Assembly (NCBI GenBank): GCA_049324835.1
Contig: JBMOMT010000066.1
Span: 1 to 47,422, forward strand
Reading direction: 5' to 3'
From: JBMOMT01 sp049324835
GTDB lineage: Bacteria; Chloroflexota; Anaerolineae; CAYNKW01
DNA length: 47,422 nucleotides
Position numbers and translations under genes: made by a program. How positions within the stretch are numbered: position 1 is the stretch's first letter; every line of letters starts with the position of its first letter. The notes under the pieces were generated by a model. It saw only the letters and a program-made list of their open reading frames with translations, did not search any database and had not been told where the DNA came from. Below, one piece after another: positions 26,410 to 34,732 of the stretch.

Positions 26410-27357
26410 ATGGCACATCAATTCGAGCCAGCTTTCCTGGCGCTCTGGCGCAGCGGAGAGCTGGAGAAGCGGGTCGCGGAGGCTTGTCGCCGCCTGGAAC
26501 GCTGTGATATTTGCGCCAACCGGTGCGGTGTCAATCGCCGGCAGAGTATCCAGGGGGCGTTGTGTCGCACGGGCGAGCGGGCGGTGGTATCCAGCTTTGC
26601 CCCTCATTTTGGTGAAGAATCGCCGCTGGTCGGTCGAGGGGGCTCTGGCACCATCTTTTTCTCGTGGTGCAACCTGCGCTGCCAGTACTGTCAGAATTTC
26701 GAGATATCACAATTGGGTCACGGCCGTGAGGTGGAGCCGGAGGAGCTGGCGGGCATGATGCTGCGCCTGCAGGCGATGGGGTGTCACAACATCAACCTTG
26801 TTTCACCCTCGCACGTGGTGCCGCAGGTCCTGGCCGGGCTGCTCCTCGCCGCCGGGGCCGGACTATGCCTGCCACTGGTCTACAACACCGGCGGCTACGA
26901 TAGCCTGGAAACGCTCAGGCTGCTGGATGGCATCGTAGACATTTACATGCCCGACATCAAGTACGCCGACGAGGCCGTGGCCCGCAAATACTCTCAAGTC
27001 AGGGATTATCCTGCCGTCAACCAGGCAGCCGTCCGAGAGATGCACCGCCAGGTAGGCGATCTGATGATCGGTGAGGATGGAGTGGCTCTGCGAGGGCTTT
27101 TGGTGCGTCACCTGGTGTTGCCTGAAGGACTGGCCGGCACACGGGAGATCGTGCACTTTTTGGCGCACGAGATCAGCCGCAACACCTATCTGAACGTCAT
27201 GCAGCAGTATCGCGCCTGTTACAAGGCTGCCGATCTCCCCCCTCTCGACCGGCCCATCACTCGCCAGGAATACAGCCAGGCGGTTCAGATGGCGCTGGAC
27301 GCCGGTCTGACCCGCCTCGACAGGCGTGAGGCCCGCTTCTTTTGGCTGTTCAGGTAG
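26410..27357 (+). CDS. PflA-like radical SAM protein (COG1313/PflX type)
   Basis: 315 residues from ATG 26410. A Cys-rich N-terminal segment (CDICANRCGVNR, CRTGE) is followed by the radical SAM motif CNLRCQYC. NINLVSPSHVVPQVL and MPDIKYAD...ARKYSQVRDYPAVN match the COG1313 proteins related to pyruvate formate-lyase activase. No glycyl-radical partner gene is nearby. It is similar in type to AmrS at 22336-23355, but each belongs to its own family. It overlaps the 3' end of fabI by 8 bp in convergent orientation. Confidence 0.88.
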   Translation: MAHQFEPAFLALWRSGELEKRVAEACRRLERCDICANRCGVNRRQSIQGALCRTGERAVVSSFAPHFGEESPLVGRGGSGTIFFSWCNLRCQYCQNFEISQLGHGREVEPEELAGMMLRLQAMGCHNINLVSPSHVVPQVLAGLLLAAGAGLCLPLVYNTGGYDSLETLRLLDGIVDIYMPDIKYADEAVARKYSQVRDYPAVNQAAVREMHRQVGDLMIGEDGVALRGLLVRHLVLPEGLAGTREIVHFLAHEISRNTYLNVMQQYRACYKAADLPPLDRPITRQEYSQAVQMALDAGLTRLDRREARFFWLFR

Positions 27358-28144
27358 CCAGGTCGATAGAACCGCCCATCAGCCCCATGATGTTGTAACC
27401 GCCGTCCACAAAGAGGGCCTGGCCGGTGGTGTTGCGTGACATATCGGAGGCCAGAAAAACGGCCATCTGCCCCACGTCCTCCAGAGTCACCGGCTGGCGC
27501 AGCGGGGTGGCCTGCTCGTAGAATGTCAACATCTTGCGAAAGCCGGGGATCATGGCCGTCGAGAGGGTTTTGATCGGCCCGGCCGAGATGGCGTTGACCC
27601 GTATCCCGCGTGGCCCCAGTTCGGAGGCCAGGTAACGCACCGAGGCCTCCAACGCCGCCTTGGCCACACCCATGACGTTGTAGCCGGGCACCACCTTTTC
27701 GCTGCCGTAATAGGTCATGGCCATGATACTGCCGCCGGGACGCATCATGGCCGCGGCGGCCCGGGCCAAAACCACCAGCGAGTAGACGCTGGTTTCCAGG
27801 GCCGTCAAAAAACCCTGGCGACTCGTCTCGATGTAATCGCGCGAGAGGTCTTCCATCTCGGCAAAAGCGATCGAGTGCACCAGGATGTCCAGTGCGCCAA
27901 AATGCGCCTGCGCCCTGGCAAACAGTGTCTGGATCTCGCTGTCGTTGTTGACGTTGCATGGCTCGATAAAATTTGCCCCCAGGCTTTCGGCCAGCGGGCG
28001 CACCCGTCGCTCCAGCTTGTCGATGGCGTAACTGAAACCCAGATCGGCGCCGGCGGCGGCCAATGCCTGGGCGATGCCCCAGGCGATCGAGTTTTTGTTG
28101 GCCACGCCCAAGACGAGTCCCTTTTTGCCTTCCAGCAAACCCAC
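27350..28144 (-). CDS. fabI: Enoyl-[acyl-carrier-protein] reductase (NADH)
   Basis: 264 residues from GTG 28144, with AGGAGGGG just upstream. The FabI hallmarks are present: GVANKNSIAWGIA for NADH binding, HSIAFA, and the catalytic Tyr155/Lys162 (Y-x6-K in GYNVMGVAK) with Tyr145 as the partner Tyr. Its length of about 260 is standard. FabI performs the last step of each fatty-acid elongation round. It is the last gene of the plsX-fabF-NERD-fabI cluster. Its 3' end overlaps the convergent radical SAM gene by 8 bp. Confidence 0.97.
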   Translation of the reverse strand: MGLLEGKKGLVLGVANKNSIAWGIAQALAAAGADLGFSYAIDKLERRVRPLAESLGANFIEPCNVNNDSEIQTLFARAQAHFGALDILVHSIAFAEMEDLSRDYIETSRQGFLTALETSVYSLVVLARAAAAMMRPGGSIMAMTYYGSEKVVPGYNVMGVAKAALEASVRYLASELGPRGIRVNAISAGPIKTLSTAMIPGFRKMLTFYEQATPLRQPVTLEDVGQMAVFLASDMSRNTTGQALFVDGGYNIMGLMGGSIDLAT

Positions 28145-28231
28145 GATCCCCTCCTCGCCCGACCGAGTTACATTCGGGTCATCACCTCTCGTCGTAACTG
28201 CTCAACCTACCCTCCCACAGGCTCTTGTAGG

Positions 28232-28249
28232 GGCGCGGCATGCCGTGCC
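28232..28249. repeat. Small palindromic repeat in the fabI-NERD gap
   Basis: GGCGCGGCATGCCGTGCC, paired at 16 of 18 bases. It sits in the 197-bp gap 28145-28341, which contains no gene. The word resembles dispersed intergenic palindromes of this lineage. Confidence 0.45.
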
Positions 28250-28341
28250 TCCTCATGCTGCCACAGTTTGCAGATTTACCGAGTCCACTCGGCCAATGGT
28301 GGCATAGGATGCACGATTTTAGCCTGCGGGAGGGTGGTCAG

Positions 28342-29025
28342 TTACTCCTCGTCAAAGAACTGGATCAACTGGCGGATGTGGTTGCCCGATAACGTTTCTT
28401 TGGCAGCCCGGCGCAGATAATCTTTCAGGCCTTTGGGGTCCAGCACCGGCAGGGGTGGGTCTTGCACGTTCAGCTCGGCCTTTTCGTGCGTAAAGACCAC
28501 AACGGCCTCGATGGGTATCTGGGCCAGTTCGGGCAGTTTTTGGGCCAGCAGTTTCTGCATTTTGGCGGTGTCTCTGGCGGCGTCTCGCGCCGGATCGCCC
28601 ACCCCCTCGCCCAGGAAACCCAGCGCCCGCAGCAGCGAAAATTTCTGTCGCCAACGGCCGTTGGTGCAAGAGATGCGGCCATCGTGATTGCGCGCCACGA
28701 TGATCACCAACCCCGGCGGCCCCACCAGCAGGTGATCCACCGGCAGGGCATAATTGTACAGGTAATAACGTTTGTCAAAACCTTTGAGGGTTTTGCTCAA
28801 CACCTCGTCGGGGCGGGGGCGCTTGACCCAACGATTGGCGTTGTACAGCCCCACGTTAGACAGCACGATGCCCCCCAGCAGGCAGATCAGCGACAGAACC
28901 AGATACTGCGGCAGCTTGATCGAGATGTACAGCCCCACTCCCAGCACAGCCATGCCGCCCAAACTCGACCAGGTGCCGATTTTGGCGTTGCGGGCGATAC
29001 GCTTTTCGTTGGTGATGGCCTTCAT
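28342..29025 (-). CDS. Membrane protein with NERD-like (nuclease-related) domain
   Basis: 227 residues. Two hydrophobic helices (about 20-38 and 42-62) are followed by a cytoplasmic domain with KGFDKRYYLYNYALPVDHLLVGPPGLVIIVARNHDGRI and a VVVFTHEKAEL strand, the NERD pattern. NERD domains are related to nucleases; not every catalytic residue is clear here. It lies 3 bp after fabF on the same strand and 197 bp before fabI, inside a lipid-synthesis operon, so a role in membrane biogenesis is possible. Assignment is from motif shape only. Confidence 0.6.
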   Translation of the reverse strand: MKAITNEKRIARNAKIGTWSSLGGMAVLGVGLYISIKLPQYLVLSLICLLGGIVLSNVGLYNANRWVKRPRPDEVLSKTLKGFDKRYYLYNYALPVDHLLVGPPGLVIIVARNHDGRISCTNGRWRQKFSLLRALGFLGEGVGDPARDAARDTAKMQKLLAQKLPELAQIPIEAVVVFTHEKAELNVQDPPLPVLDPKGLKDYLRRAAKETLSGNHIRQLIQFFDEE

Positions 29026-29028
29026 GCC

Positions 29029-30288
29029 TTACTCCTCGTAGCGGGCCAACACCAGACAGGCGTTCTGACCACCCATGCCAAACGAGTTCTTGAGGGCGAT
29101 GCGCACGTCGGCCCGGCGGGCCTGGTTGGGCACGTAATCCAGGTCACATTCAGGGTCGGGCGTCTGGTAATTGATGGTGGGTGGGATGATGCCCTGGCGC
29201 AGCGTCATCAGTGTGGTTACCAGTTCCACTGCCCCGGCGCCGGCAAAACAGTGGCCGATCATCGACTTGTTGGCGCTCACCGGTAACTGGTAGGCCCGCT
29301 GCCCGAACACGTGTTTGATGGCTTTGGTCTCGGCGGCGTCGCCGGCGGGTGTGCCCGCGGCGTGGGCGTTGATATGGTCGATGTCGTCGATACTCACGCC
29401 GGCGTTTTCCAGGGCCCAACGAATGGCTCTGGAAGGCCCGATGCCCTCCGGGTCGGGTGCGATCTCGTGAAACGCATCGCCGGAGGCGGCATAGCCCAAT
29501 ACCTCACCCAGGATGGTCGCGCCACGCGCCCTGGCGTGGCTGAGCCGCTCCAGCACAAAAAGCCCTGCCCCCTCACTGATGACAAAACCATCGCGTTGGG
29601 CATCGAAAGGTTTGCTGGCGCGCTCCGGCTCGTCGTTGCAGGTAGAGAGGGCCCGCACGGCGATAAAGCCGGCAAAGGGCACGTAATTGATCACCGCTTC
29701 TACCCCACCGGCGATCATCACGTCGGCAGCGCCGCGACGGATCACCTCCACCGCCTCGCCGATGGACTGTGTGCCGGTGGCGCAGGCAGTGGAGATGGTG
29801 GTGCAATAACCCAATGCCCGGAAGGTATAACCCACGTGATGGGTGGGCATGTTGGGGATGGAAGCAGTGATGGCAAAGGGGCTCACCCGCGAGAGACCCG
29901 TCTTCCAAAAGCCCTCGATGGCCTCCACGGCTCGCTCAAAGCCGCCCAGCGTGGTGCCGATGAGCACCCCCACTCGCTCCGGGTTGTCAAAAGGTTGGGG
30001 CAGACCGCTTTGAGCCAGCGCCTCGTGAGCGGCGGCGGTGGCGATTTGGGTGCAGCGGGCCAGCCGCCGCGCTTCCCGGCGGTCGATGAACCGGGTAGGG
30101 TCGAAGCCTTTGATCTCGCCGGCGATACGCACCGGCCATTCACTGGCATCCCAATGGGTGATGGGGCCGATGCCTGAACGACCGGCGACCAGCGCTTCCC
30201 ACGTTTCCGCCACGGTCAATCCCACCGGGCAGATGGCCCCCGCACCGGTGATGACCACGCGCTCTTGAGCGCTACGTTGTTTCGGCAT
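29029..30288 (-). CDS. fabF: Beta-ketoacyl-ACP synthase II
   Basis: 419 residues from ATG 30288 (AGGAGA five bases upstream), a better start than the ORF's 30324. The thiolase fold shows the catalytic Cys in TACATGTQSIGEA, and the His pair in HINAHAAGTPAGD and KSMIGHCFAGAG. Length is about the usual 410-420. It condenses malonyl-ACP with acyl-ACP for chain elongation. It follows plsX by 17 bp and is followed by a NERD-type gene after 3 bp. No acpP, fabD, fabG or fabH is in the window. Confidence 0.97.
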   Translation of the reverse strand: MPKQRSAQERVVITGAGAICPVGLTVAETWEALVAGRSGIGPITHWDASEWPVRIAGEIKGFDPTRFIDRREARRLARCTQIATAAAHEALAQSGLPQPFDNPERVGVLIGTTLGGFERAVEAIEGFWKTGLSRVSPFAITASIPNMPTHHVGYTFRALGYCTTISTACATGTQSIGEAVEVIRRGAADVMIAGGVEAVINYVPFAGFIAVRALSTCNDEPERASKPFDAQRDGFVISEGAGLFVLERLSHARARGATILGEVLGYAASGDAFHEIAPDPEGIGPSRAIRWALENAGVSIDDIDHINAHAAGTPAGDAAETKAIKHVFGQRAYQLPVSANKSMIGHCFAGAGAVELVTTLMTLRQGIIPPTINYQTPDPECDLDYVPNQARRADVRIALKNSFGMGGQNACLVLARYEE

Positions 30289-30305
30289 GTTTTCTCCTTT
30301 GAATG

Positions 30306-31361
30306 TTACGCTTCTTGATCCCATTTGCCGGAGGCCAATCCCTCTTTGATGGCCGCAATCATGTTGCTTTCCACGGCCTGCCTGGCCTGGCGCACAGCAT
30401 TTTTGATGGCCTTGGCGTTCGAACGCCCATGGGCGATGACCACCACGCCGTCTACGCCCAGCAGCGGCGCGCCGCCATATTCGGCATAGTCCATGCGTTT
30501 GGCGATGCGTTTCAGGGTGGGCAGCAGCAGTAAAAGGCCGGGCAGGATCAAGATCAGTCCTGGCAGCATGAGCAGCAAGGCCAGTTTGTTCAGCCCACCG
30601 GCTGTCAACTGGGCTTTGAAATATCGGGCGATGAAACTCACCAGACCTTCGGTCAGCTTGACCATGACGTTGCCGGTGAAACCGTCGGTCACGACCACGT
30701 CGGCCAGGCCTTTGGTGACGTCTTTACCTTCGACATTGCCCACAAAGTTGAGGTCGCTGGCCGCCAAAAGGGGGTAGGTGTCGCGCACCAGCATGGTGCC
30801 CTTGTCGGCTTCTTCGCCGTTGGAGACGATGCCCACGCGCGGGTTGGGGATGCCCATCACGCGCTCGGCATAGATGGCGCCCATCTGGGCAAATTGCAGC
30901 AGATACTCGGTTTTGCACTCGGTTTGGGCGCCAATGTCCAGCATAAAGACCGGCGTCATGGCTGCCGGATAATAGCTGCCCAGCGCCGGACGGCGGATGC
31001 CCCGGATGCGGCCCACGCCGATGCCGCGCAGGATGGCCGCAGCCATCACCGCCCCCGAGTTGCCCGCCGAGACAAAAGCGTCGGCCTGGCCGTCGCGTAC
31101 CAGCTTTATGCCTACCACCATCGAAGAGTTGGGTTTGCGCTTGACCGCGTCGGTGTGTTCTTCCATTTCCACCACCTCGTCGGCGTGGATAATGGGTAAT
31201 TTGAGCCCCTCCGTGTTGTGGCGGGCCAGCTCAGTCTGGATGGCCTCCTCCCGACCCACCAGCAGGATCTCGATGCCGTACTCGCGGGCGGCCATCACCG
31301 CCCCATCGATCACCACGCCGGGCGCGTGGTCGCCGCCCATGGCATCCAATACGATCTTCAT
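30306..31361 (-). CDS. plsX: Phosphate acyltransferase PlsX with a hydrophobic insertion
   Basis: 351 residues, slightly longer than the usual 320-345. It makes acyl-phosphate from acyl-ACP for phospholipid synthesis. Landmarks: IVLDAMGGDHAP start, DAFVSAGNSGAVMA, VGNVEGKD and DYAEYGGAPLLG. Between residues 259 and 281 the protein carries LALLLMLPGLILILPGLLLL, a very hydrophobic Leu/Pro stretch where other PlsX proteins have a shorter amphipathic membrane-binding helix. It could anchor the enzyme in the membrane. An AAAAGGG site precedes the ATG. First gene of the plsX-fabF-NERD-fabI group. Confidence 0.95.
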   Translation of the reverse strand: MKIVLDAMGGDHAPGVVIDGAVMAAREYGIEILLVGREEAIQTELARHNTEGLKLPIIHADEVVEMEEHTDAVKRKPNSSMVVGIKLVRDGQADAFVSAGNSGAVMAAAILRGIGVGRIRGIRRPALGSYYPAAMTPVFMLDIGAQTECKTEYLLQFAQMGAIYAERVMGIPNPRVGIVSNGEEADKGTMLVRDTYPLLAASDLNFVGNVEGKDVTKGLADVVVTDGFTGNVMVKLTEGLVSFIARYFKAQLTAGGLNKLALLLMLPGLILILPGLLLLLPTLKRIAKRMDYAEYGGAPLLGVDGVVVIAHGRSNAKAIKNAVRQARQAVESNMIAAIKEGLASGKWDQEA

Positions 31362-31445
31362 GCCCTTTTACCCCCTCGAAGGTGCGACGTGTGTGGTCGC
31401 TCGATAACAGAACACCGCGGAATGGGAATGGCTACGCCCCAAAAA

Positions 31446-31486
31446 TACAAAAAAACCCATCGCACCGGAAAACTCGGGCGCATGGG
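31446..31486 (-). terminator. Rho-independent terminator after the tdk/hpt/AIR operon
   Basis: On the minus strand a stem (CCCAT...ATGGG plus GC/GCC pairs with one bulge) is followed by TTTTTTTG. It lies between the AIR-synthase-like gene and plsX, so the lipid operon is separately transcribed. The gap 31362-31590 has no other strong feature. Confidence 0.75.
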
Positions 31487-31590
31487 CCATCAGGAGCGCG
31501 TCGCGCGCCCCTCAAAGCGCTCGCATCGCGCCGAATATGCGGTCATTATATTCGATTCTCAAAAACGGGCAAACAAGATGGCCGCCGATC

Positions 31591-32604
31591 TCAGAACAGT
31601 CTGGCGATCTCGTCGCGTGAAAAGTGGGGTAATGGCTGCGGGCCGCCGGCCGTGAGTAGCTTCACGCCCGCCGATCGGTCTACCACCCGGCCGATCTCAA
31701 AGGTTGGGATGCCCTGAGCCGCCAGCGCCAGCCGGATGGCATCGGCGTCGTCGGGGTGGACGGCCAGGAGCAGCGCGCCGGAGGCGATGATGCCCAGCGG
31801 GTCGAGATCAAAAACACGGCAGAGTTGGGCTGTCTCTGGCAGCACCGGCAGGGCATCGGCGATCACTTCCAGCCCCACGTCGGCGGCCCAGGCCAGCTCC
31901 CACAGGCCGGTGATCACGCCTCCCTCTGTGGGGTCGTGCATGGCGTGCACGCGCCCGGCAGCGGTAGCGATCTGCGCATCGCGCACCACGCTGATGCCCG
32001 GCCGGTGCAAAAAGTCGCGGCAGCGGGCCAGGAATGACGGCTCGAAATGCGCTGCCAGCTCGGCAGCTTTTTCGCGGGCGATGATGGCCGTGGCCTCCAC
32101 GGCGATGCCTTTGGTGAGCAGCAGTGTATCGCCCACCTGTGCGCCCTCTGTGGTCACCAGTTGCTCGTGGTCTATTGCGCCCAGCATGAGCCCCACCACG
32201 ATAGGCCGCTCCAGGCCGTGGGTGATCTCGGTGTGTCCGCCCGCCAGCGAGACGCCCAGGGCGGCGCAGGCCTGGTCGATCTGTTCAAAAATGCGCGCCA
32301 CCAATGCCATGTCGGTGCGTTTCTCTGGCAGCAGCAGGGTAGCCAGGAACCAGCGTGGCCTGCCGCCCATGCAGGCGATATCGTTGGCATTGACGTGGAC
32401 GGCGTACCAGCCGATCTCGTCACTGGCAAAGGTGATGGGATCGGTTTTGGCCACCAGCAGACAGGCGCCCAGGTCGATGACGGTGGCGTCCTCGCCCAGG
32501 CGTGGCCCCACGAGGATGGTGGGATCGTCCGGCGCGTGTTGCCTTAGAAGCTGGGCCAGTTGCTGATGGGGCAATTTGCCGGCTGGTAAGGGGCTGTTTT
32601 CCAT
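31591..32604 (-). CDS. AIR-synthase/HypE-like ATP-binding protein
   Basis: 337 residues. The PurM/HypE/SelD fold is recognisable by GEDATVIDLG, ALHVNANDIACMGGRP-like sequence (HVNANDIACMGG) and HDPTEGGV. HypE proteins end in a C-terminal PRIC-like Cys needed for their chemistry; this protein ends in DEIARLF without Cys, so it is not HypE. It probably binds ATP and an amino-imidazole-like or other substrate, as in the AIR-synthase-related family. It lies 15 bp after the second hpt gene, in a nucleotide-salvage operon. Confidence 0.75.
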   Translation of the reverse strand: MENSPLPAGKLPHQQLAQLLRQHAPDDPTILVGPRLGEDATVIDLGACLLVAKTDPITFASDEIGWYAVHVNANDIACMGGRPRWFLATLLLPEKRTDMALVARIFEQIDQACAALGVSLAGGHTEITHGLERPIVVGLMLGAIDHEQLVTTEGAQVGDTLLLTKGIAVEATAIIAREKAAELAAHFEPSFLARCRDFLHRPGISVVRDAQIATAAGRVHAMHDPTEGGVITGLWELAWAADVGLEVIADALPVLPETAQLCRVFDLDPLGIIASGALLLAVHPDDADAIRLALAAQGIPTFEIGRVVDRSAGVKLLTAGGPQPLPHFSRDEIARLF

Positions 32605-32619
32605 GTTCGACCTCGGGGG

Positions 32620-33174
32620 TCAGTCGGTGTGTCGATAGAATTCAGGTTTGAGCACGCCGATGAAGGGCAGGTTGCGGTAAAACTCGACAAAGTCCAGGCC
32701 GTAACCGATGACAAACTCGTCGGGGATTTCAAAGCCCACGTAATCCACCGGGATCGGGATGACGCGGCGTTCCTTTTTGTCCAGCAGCGAGCAGATGCGC
32801 AGGCTGGCCGGGCCGCGGGTGCTCAGGTTGCGGGTGATGTAATCGAGGGTGCGGCCGCTGTCGATGATGTCTTCGACGATCAGCACGTGCCGTTTGAGGA
32901 TGTTGGTTTCCAGATCCATCAGGATGCGCACCACACCAGAGCTTTCGGTGCTGGCTCCGTAGCTGGATACGGCCATAAAGTCGATGGCGTGGGGGATGGT
33001 GAGCGCGCGCGAGAGGTCCGAGAGGAACATGATGGCTCCCTTGAGCACGCAGACCAACAGCAGATCGTCCACGTCGGCGTAATCGTGCGAGATCTGGGCG
33101 GCCAACTCGGCCACGCGAGCCTGAAGGCGCTGGCGGTCGATCAGGATGCGAGCGACGTTCGATTCCAGGTTCAC
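32620..33174 (-). CDS. hpt: Hypoxanthine phosphoribosyltransferase, second copy
   Basis: 184 residues from GTG 33174, overlapping the stop of the first copy as GTGA. GGAGG lies seven bases before the GTG. The PRPP-binding motif is VLIVEDIIDSGRTL, and the PVDYVGFEIPDEFVIGYGLDF block that contacts the purine is intact. It converts hypoxanthine and guanine to IMP and GMP. It is clearly homologous to the copy directly upstream. Both look catalytically complete. Confidence 0.9.
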   Translation of the reverse strand: MNLESNVARILIDRQRLQARVAELAAQISHDYADVDDLLLVCVLKGAIMFLSDLSRALTIPHAIDFMAVSSYGASTESSGVVRILMDLETNILKRHVLIVEDIIDSGRTLDYITRNLSTRGPASLRICSLLDKKERRVIPIPVDYVGFEIPDEFVIGYGLDFVEFYRNLPFIGVLKPEFYRHTD

Positions 33175-33719
33175 TGGTAAACCTCCGGCCTGAGTGCGCC
33201 GATGTAGGGCAGCGTGCGGTGTAATTCGGCGAAATCCAGGCCATACCCCACCACCCACACATCAGGGATCTCGAAACCCAGGTAATCGACCGTCACATCT
33301 ACCTTGCGGCGGTCTGGTTTGCTGAGCAGCACGCAGGAGCGCAGTGAGGCCGGGTTGCGCGTGCGCAGCAGCTCTAGCAGGTAATGCAACGTGTAGCCGC
33401 TGTCGATAATGTCCTCGACGATCAGCACGTGTCGCCCTTCGATGTTCACCCTCAAGTCCATGATGATGCGCACTGCGCCGGTCGTGGTAGTGGTCTGGCC
33501 ATAACTGGACAGAGCCAAAAAATCGACGCGGTGCGGCACCGAAAGGCGGCGGGTGAGGTCGGCCAAAAAGATGAACGAGCCTTTGAGAATACCCACCACC
33601 ACCAACTGGCCGTTGGCGGCATAATCTTCCGAGATCTGTTCGGCCAGGCGGCTGACCTTGGATTGGATCTCGGTTTCGGTGATGAGTATACGCTCGATGT
33701 CTGGATGAACGCCGATCAT
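33171..33719 (-). CDS. hpt: Hypoxanthine phosphoribosyltransferase, first copy
   Basis: 182 residues. MIGVHPDIERILITETEIQSKV leads into the HPRT fold; the PRPP motif is VLIVEDIIDSGYTL and the substrate block is VDYLGFEIPDVWVVGYGLDFAEL. The length is standard for bacterial HPRT. It is 11 bp after tdk and overlaps the second hpt gene by 4 bp, so all are co-transcribed. The paralogs could differ in purine preference; this is untested. Confidence 0.9.
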   Translation of the reverse strand: MIGVHPDIERILITETEIQSKVSRLAEQISEDYAANGQLVVVGILKGSFIFLADLTRRLSVPHRVDFLALSSYGQTTTTTGAVRIIMDLRVNIEGRHVLIVEDIIDSGYTLHYLLELLRTRNPASLRSCVLLSKPDRRKVDVTVDYLGFEIPDVWVVGYGLDFAELHRTLPYIGALRPEVYQ

Positions 33720-33730
33720 GTTGATTCTCC

Positions 33731-34327
33731 TTATGGGGCCGGGGTCGCCGCGTGGTGCGGCACCTGGTGGCAGTGACGGCAGCGCGCTTCGTAGACCTCG
33801 CTGGCGCCGACCATGATGACCGGGTCGTTGAAGGAAGCCGGCTGGCCGTTGATCAGGCGTTGCGTGCGGCTTGCCGGCGCGCCGCAGACCACGCAGATGG
33901 CCTGGAGCTTGGTGACCCGTTCTGCCTGGGCCATGAGCAGCGGTATGGGGCCGAAAGGTTCGCCGCGAAAATCCATATCCAGCCCGGCGACAATGACCCG
34001 TATGCCTGCGTCGGCCAGTTGGTTACACACCTGGGCGATGGTCCAGTCGAAGAATTGAGCCTCGTCCACCGCTACCACGGTCGTGTCTGGCTCGATGAGG
34101 CCCAGTATCTCTTGGGCCGATCCGACGGGGATCGCCTCCCAGTGTAAGCCGTTGTGAGAGGCCACTTTTTCCACAGTGTAACGATCGTCCAGGGTAGGCT
34201 TGAACACCTGTACTTTTTGACGGGCAATTTCGGCCCGCCGCACCAACCGGATCAATTCCTCGGTCTTGCCGCTGAACATGCTGCCGCAGACGATCTCGAT
34301 CCAGCCACCACTTTGCCGCTGTTCCAT
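33731..34327 (-). CDS. tdk: Thymidine kinase (type II)
   Basis: 198 residues. The P-loop is CGSMFSGKT, the catalytic Glu lies in VAVDEAQFF, and the lasso zinc site is made by CVVC and CRHCH near the C-terminus. It phosphorylates thymidine (and deoxyuridine) for salvage and is feedback-inhibited by dTTP. AGGGG precedes the ATG. It begins the salvage operon tdk-hpt-hpt-AIR synthase-like and follows a terminator of the ribosomal operon by about 40 bp. Confidence 0.95.
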   Translation of the reverse strand: MEQRQSGGWIEIVCGSMFSGKTEELIRLVRRAEIARQKVQVFKPTLDDRYTVEKVASHNGLHWEAIPVGSAQEILGLIEPDTTVVAVDEAQFFDWTIAQVCNQLADAGIRVIVAGLDMDFRGEPFGPIPLLMAQAERVTKLQAICVVCGAPASRTQRLINGQPASFNDPVIMVGASEVYEARCRHCHQVPHHAATPAP

Positions 34328-34366
34328 TTTTCCCCTCTGAGAACTCGACAGTCTGCCTCGTGGATA

Positions 34367-34412
34367 AGGCTAAAACCCAAAGTAGGGACAGATGGCGCCA
34401 TATGTCCCTACT
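34367..34412 (-). terminator. Terminator of the L21-L27-L31 operon, made from a long palindrome
   Basis: A nearly perfect 32-bp palindrome at 34381-34412 (arms AGTAGGGACA / TGTCCCTACT, centre GGCGCC) is followed on the minus strand by TTTGGGTTTTAG. It separates the ribosomal operon from tdk. Confidence 0.7.
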
Positions 34413-34458
34413 GGATTACGCGCACGGAAACAGCCTCTGCTCGCTTTTGCGAGACGGG

Positions 34459-34722
34459 TTAGGCTTTCTTGGTCCCGGCAGGTTCTTTGGTTTCGCCTGT
34501 TCCAGGGCTTTTGACGACCTCGGCGCGCTCCAATCGCCGCAAAAAGCGTTCCACCTGGCCTTCGGTGTCCACGATGCGTTGTTCGCCGGTGTAGAACGGG
34601 TGACACGCCGAGCAAATGTCGGTGTGCACCTTGGCCTTGGTCGATCCACCCACCCAGGTGTTGCCGCAGCTACAGGTGAATGCCGCCTCGGGATAGTATT
34701 TAGGATGAATATCTGGCTTCAT
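34459..34722 (-). CDS. rpmE: 50S ribosomal protein L31
   Basis: 87 residues. KPDIHPKYYP is the invariant start. The zinc-type L31 Cys residues are present in FTCSCGNTW and ICSACHPFYTG. A Lys/Glu/Pro-rich tail of about 20 residues makes it longer than the common 66-70 residues. It is 10 bp downstream of rpmA, in an L21-L27-L31 operon. Zinc-type L31 can be replaced by a Cys-less paralog under zinc limitation; none is seen here. Confidence 0.97.
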   Translation of the reverse strand: MKPDIHPKYYPEAAFTCSCGNTWVGGSTKAKVHTDICSACHPFYTGEQRIVDTEGQVERFLRRLERAEVVKSPGTGETKEPAGTKKA

Positions 34723-34732
34723 GGTCGATCAC

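Noticed and set aside
31591..32604. HypE hydrogenase maturation protein
   Set aside because: The required C-terminal Cys is absent and no hydrogenase genes are nearby; kept as AIR-synthase-like only.
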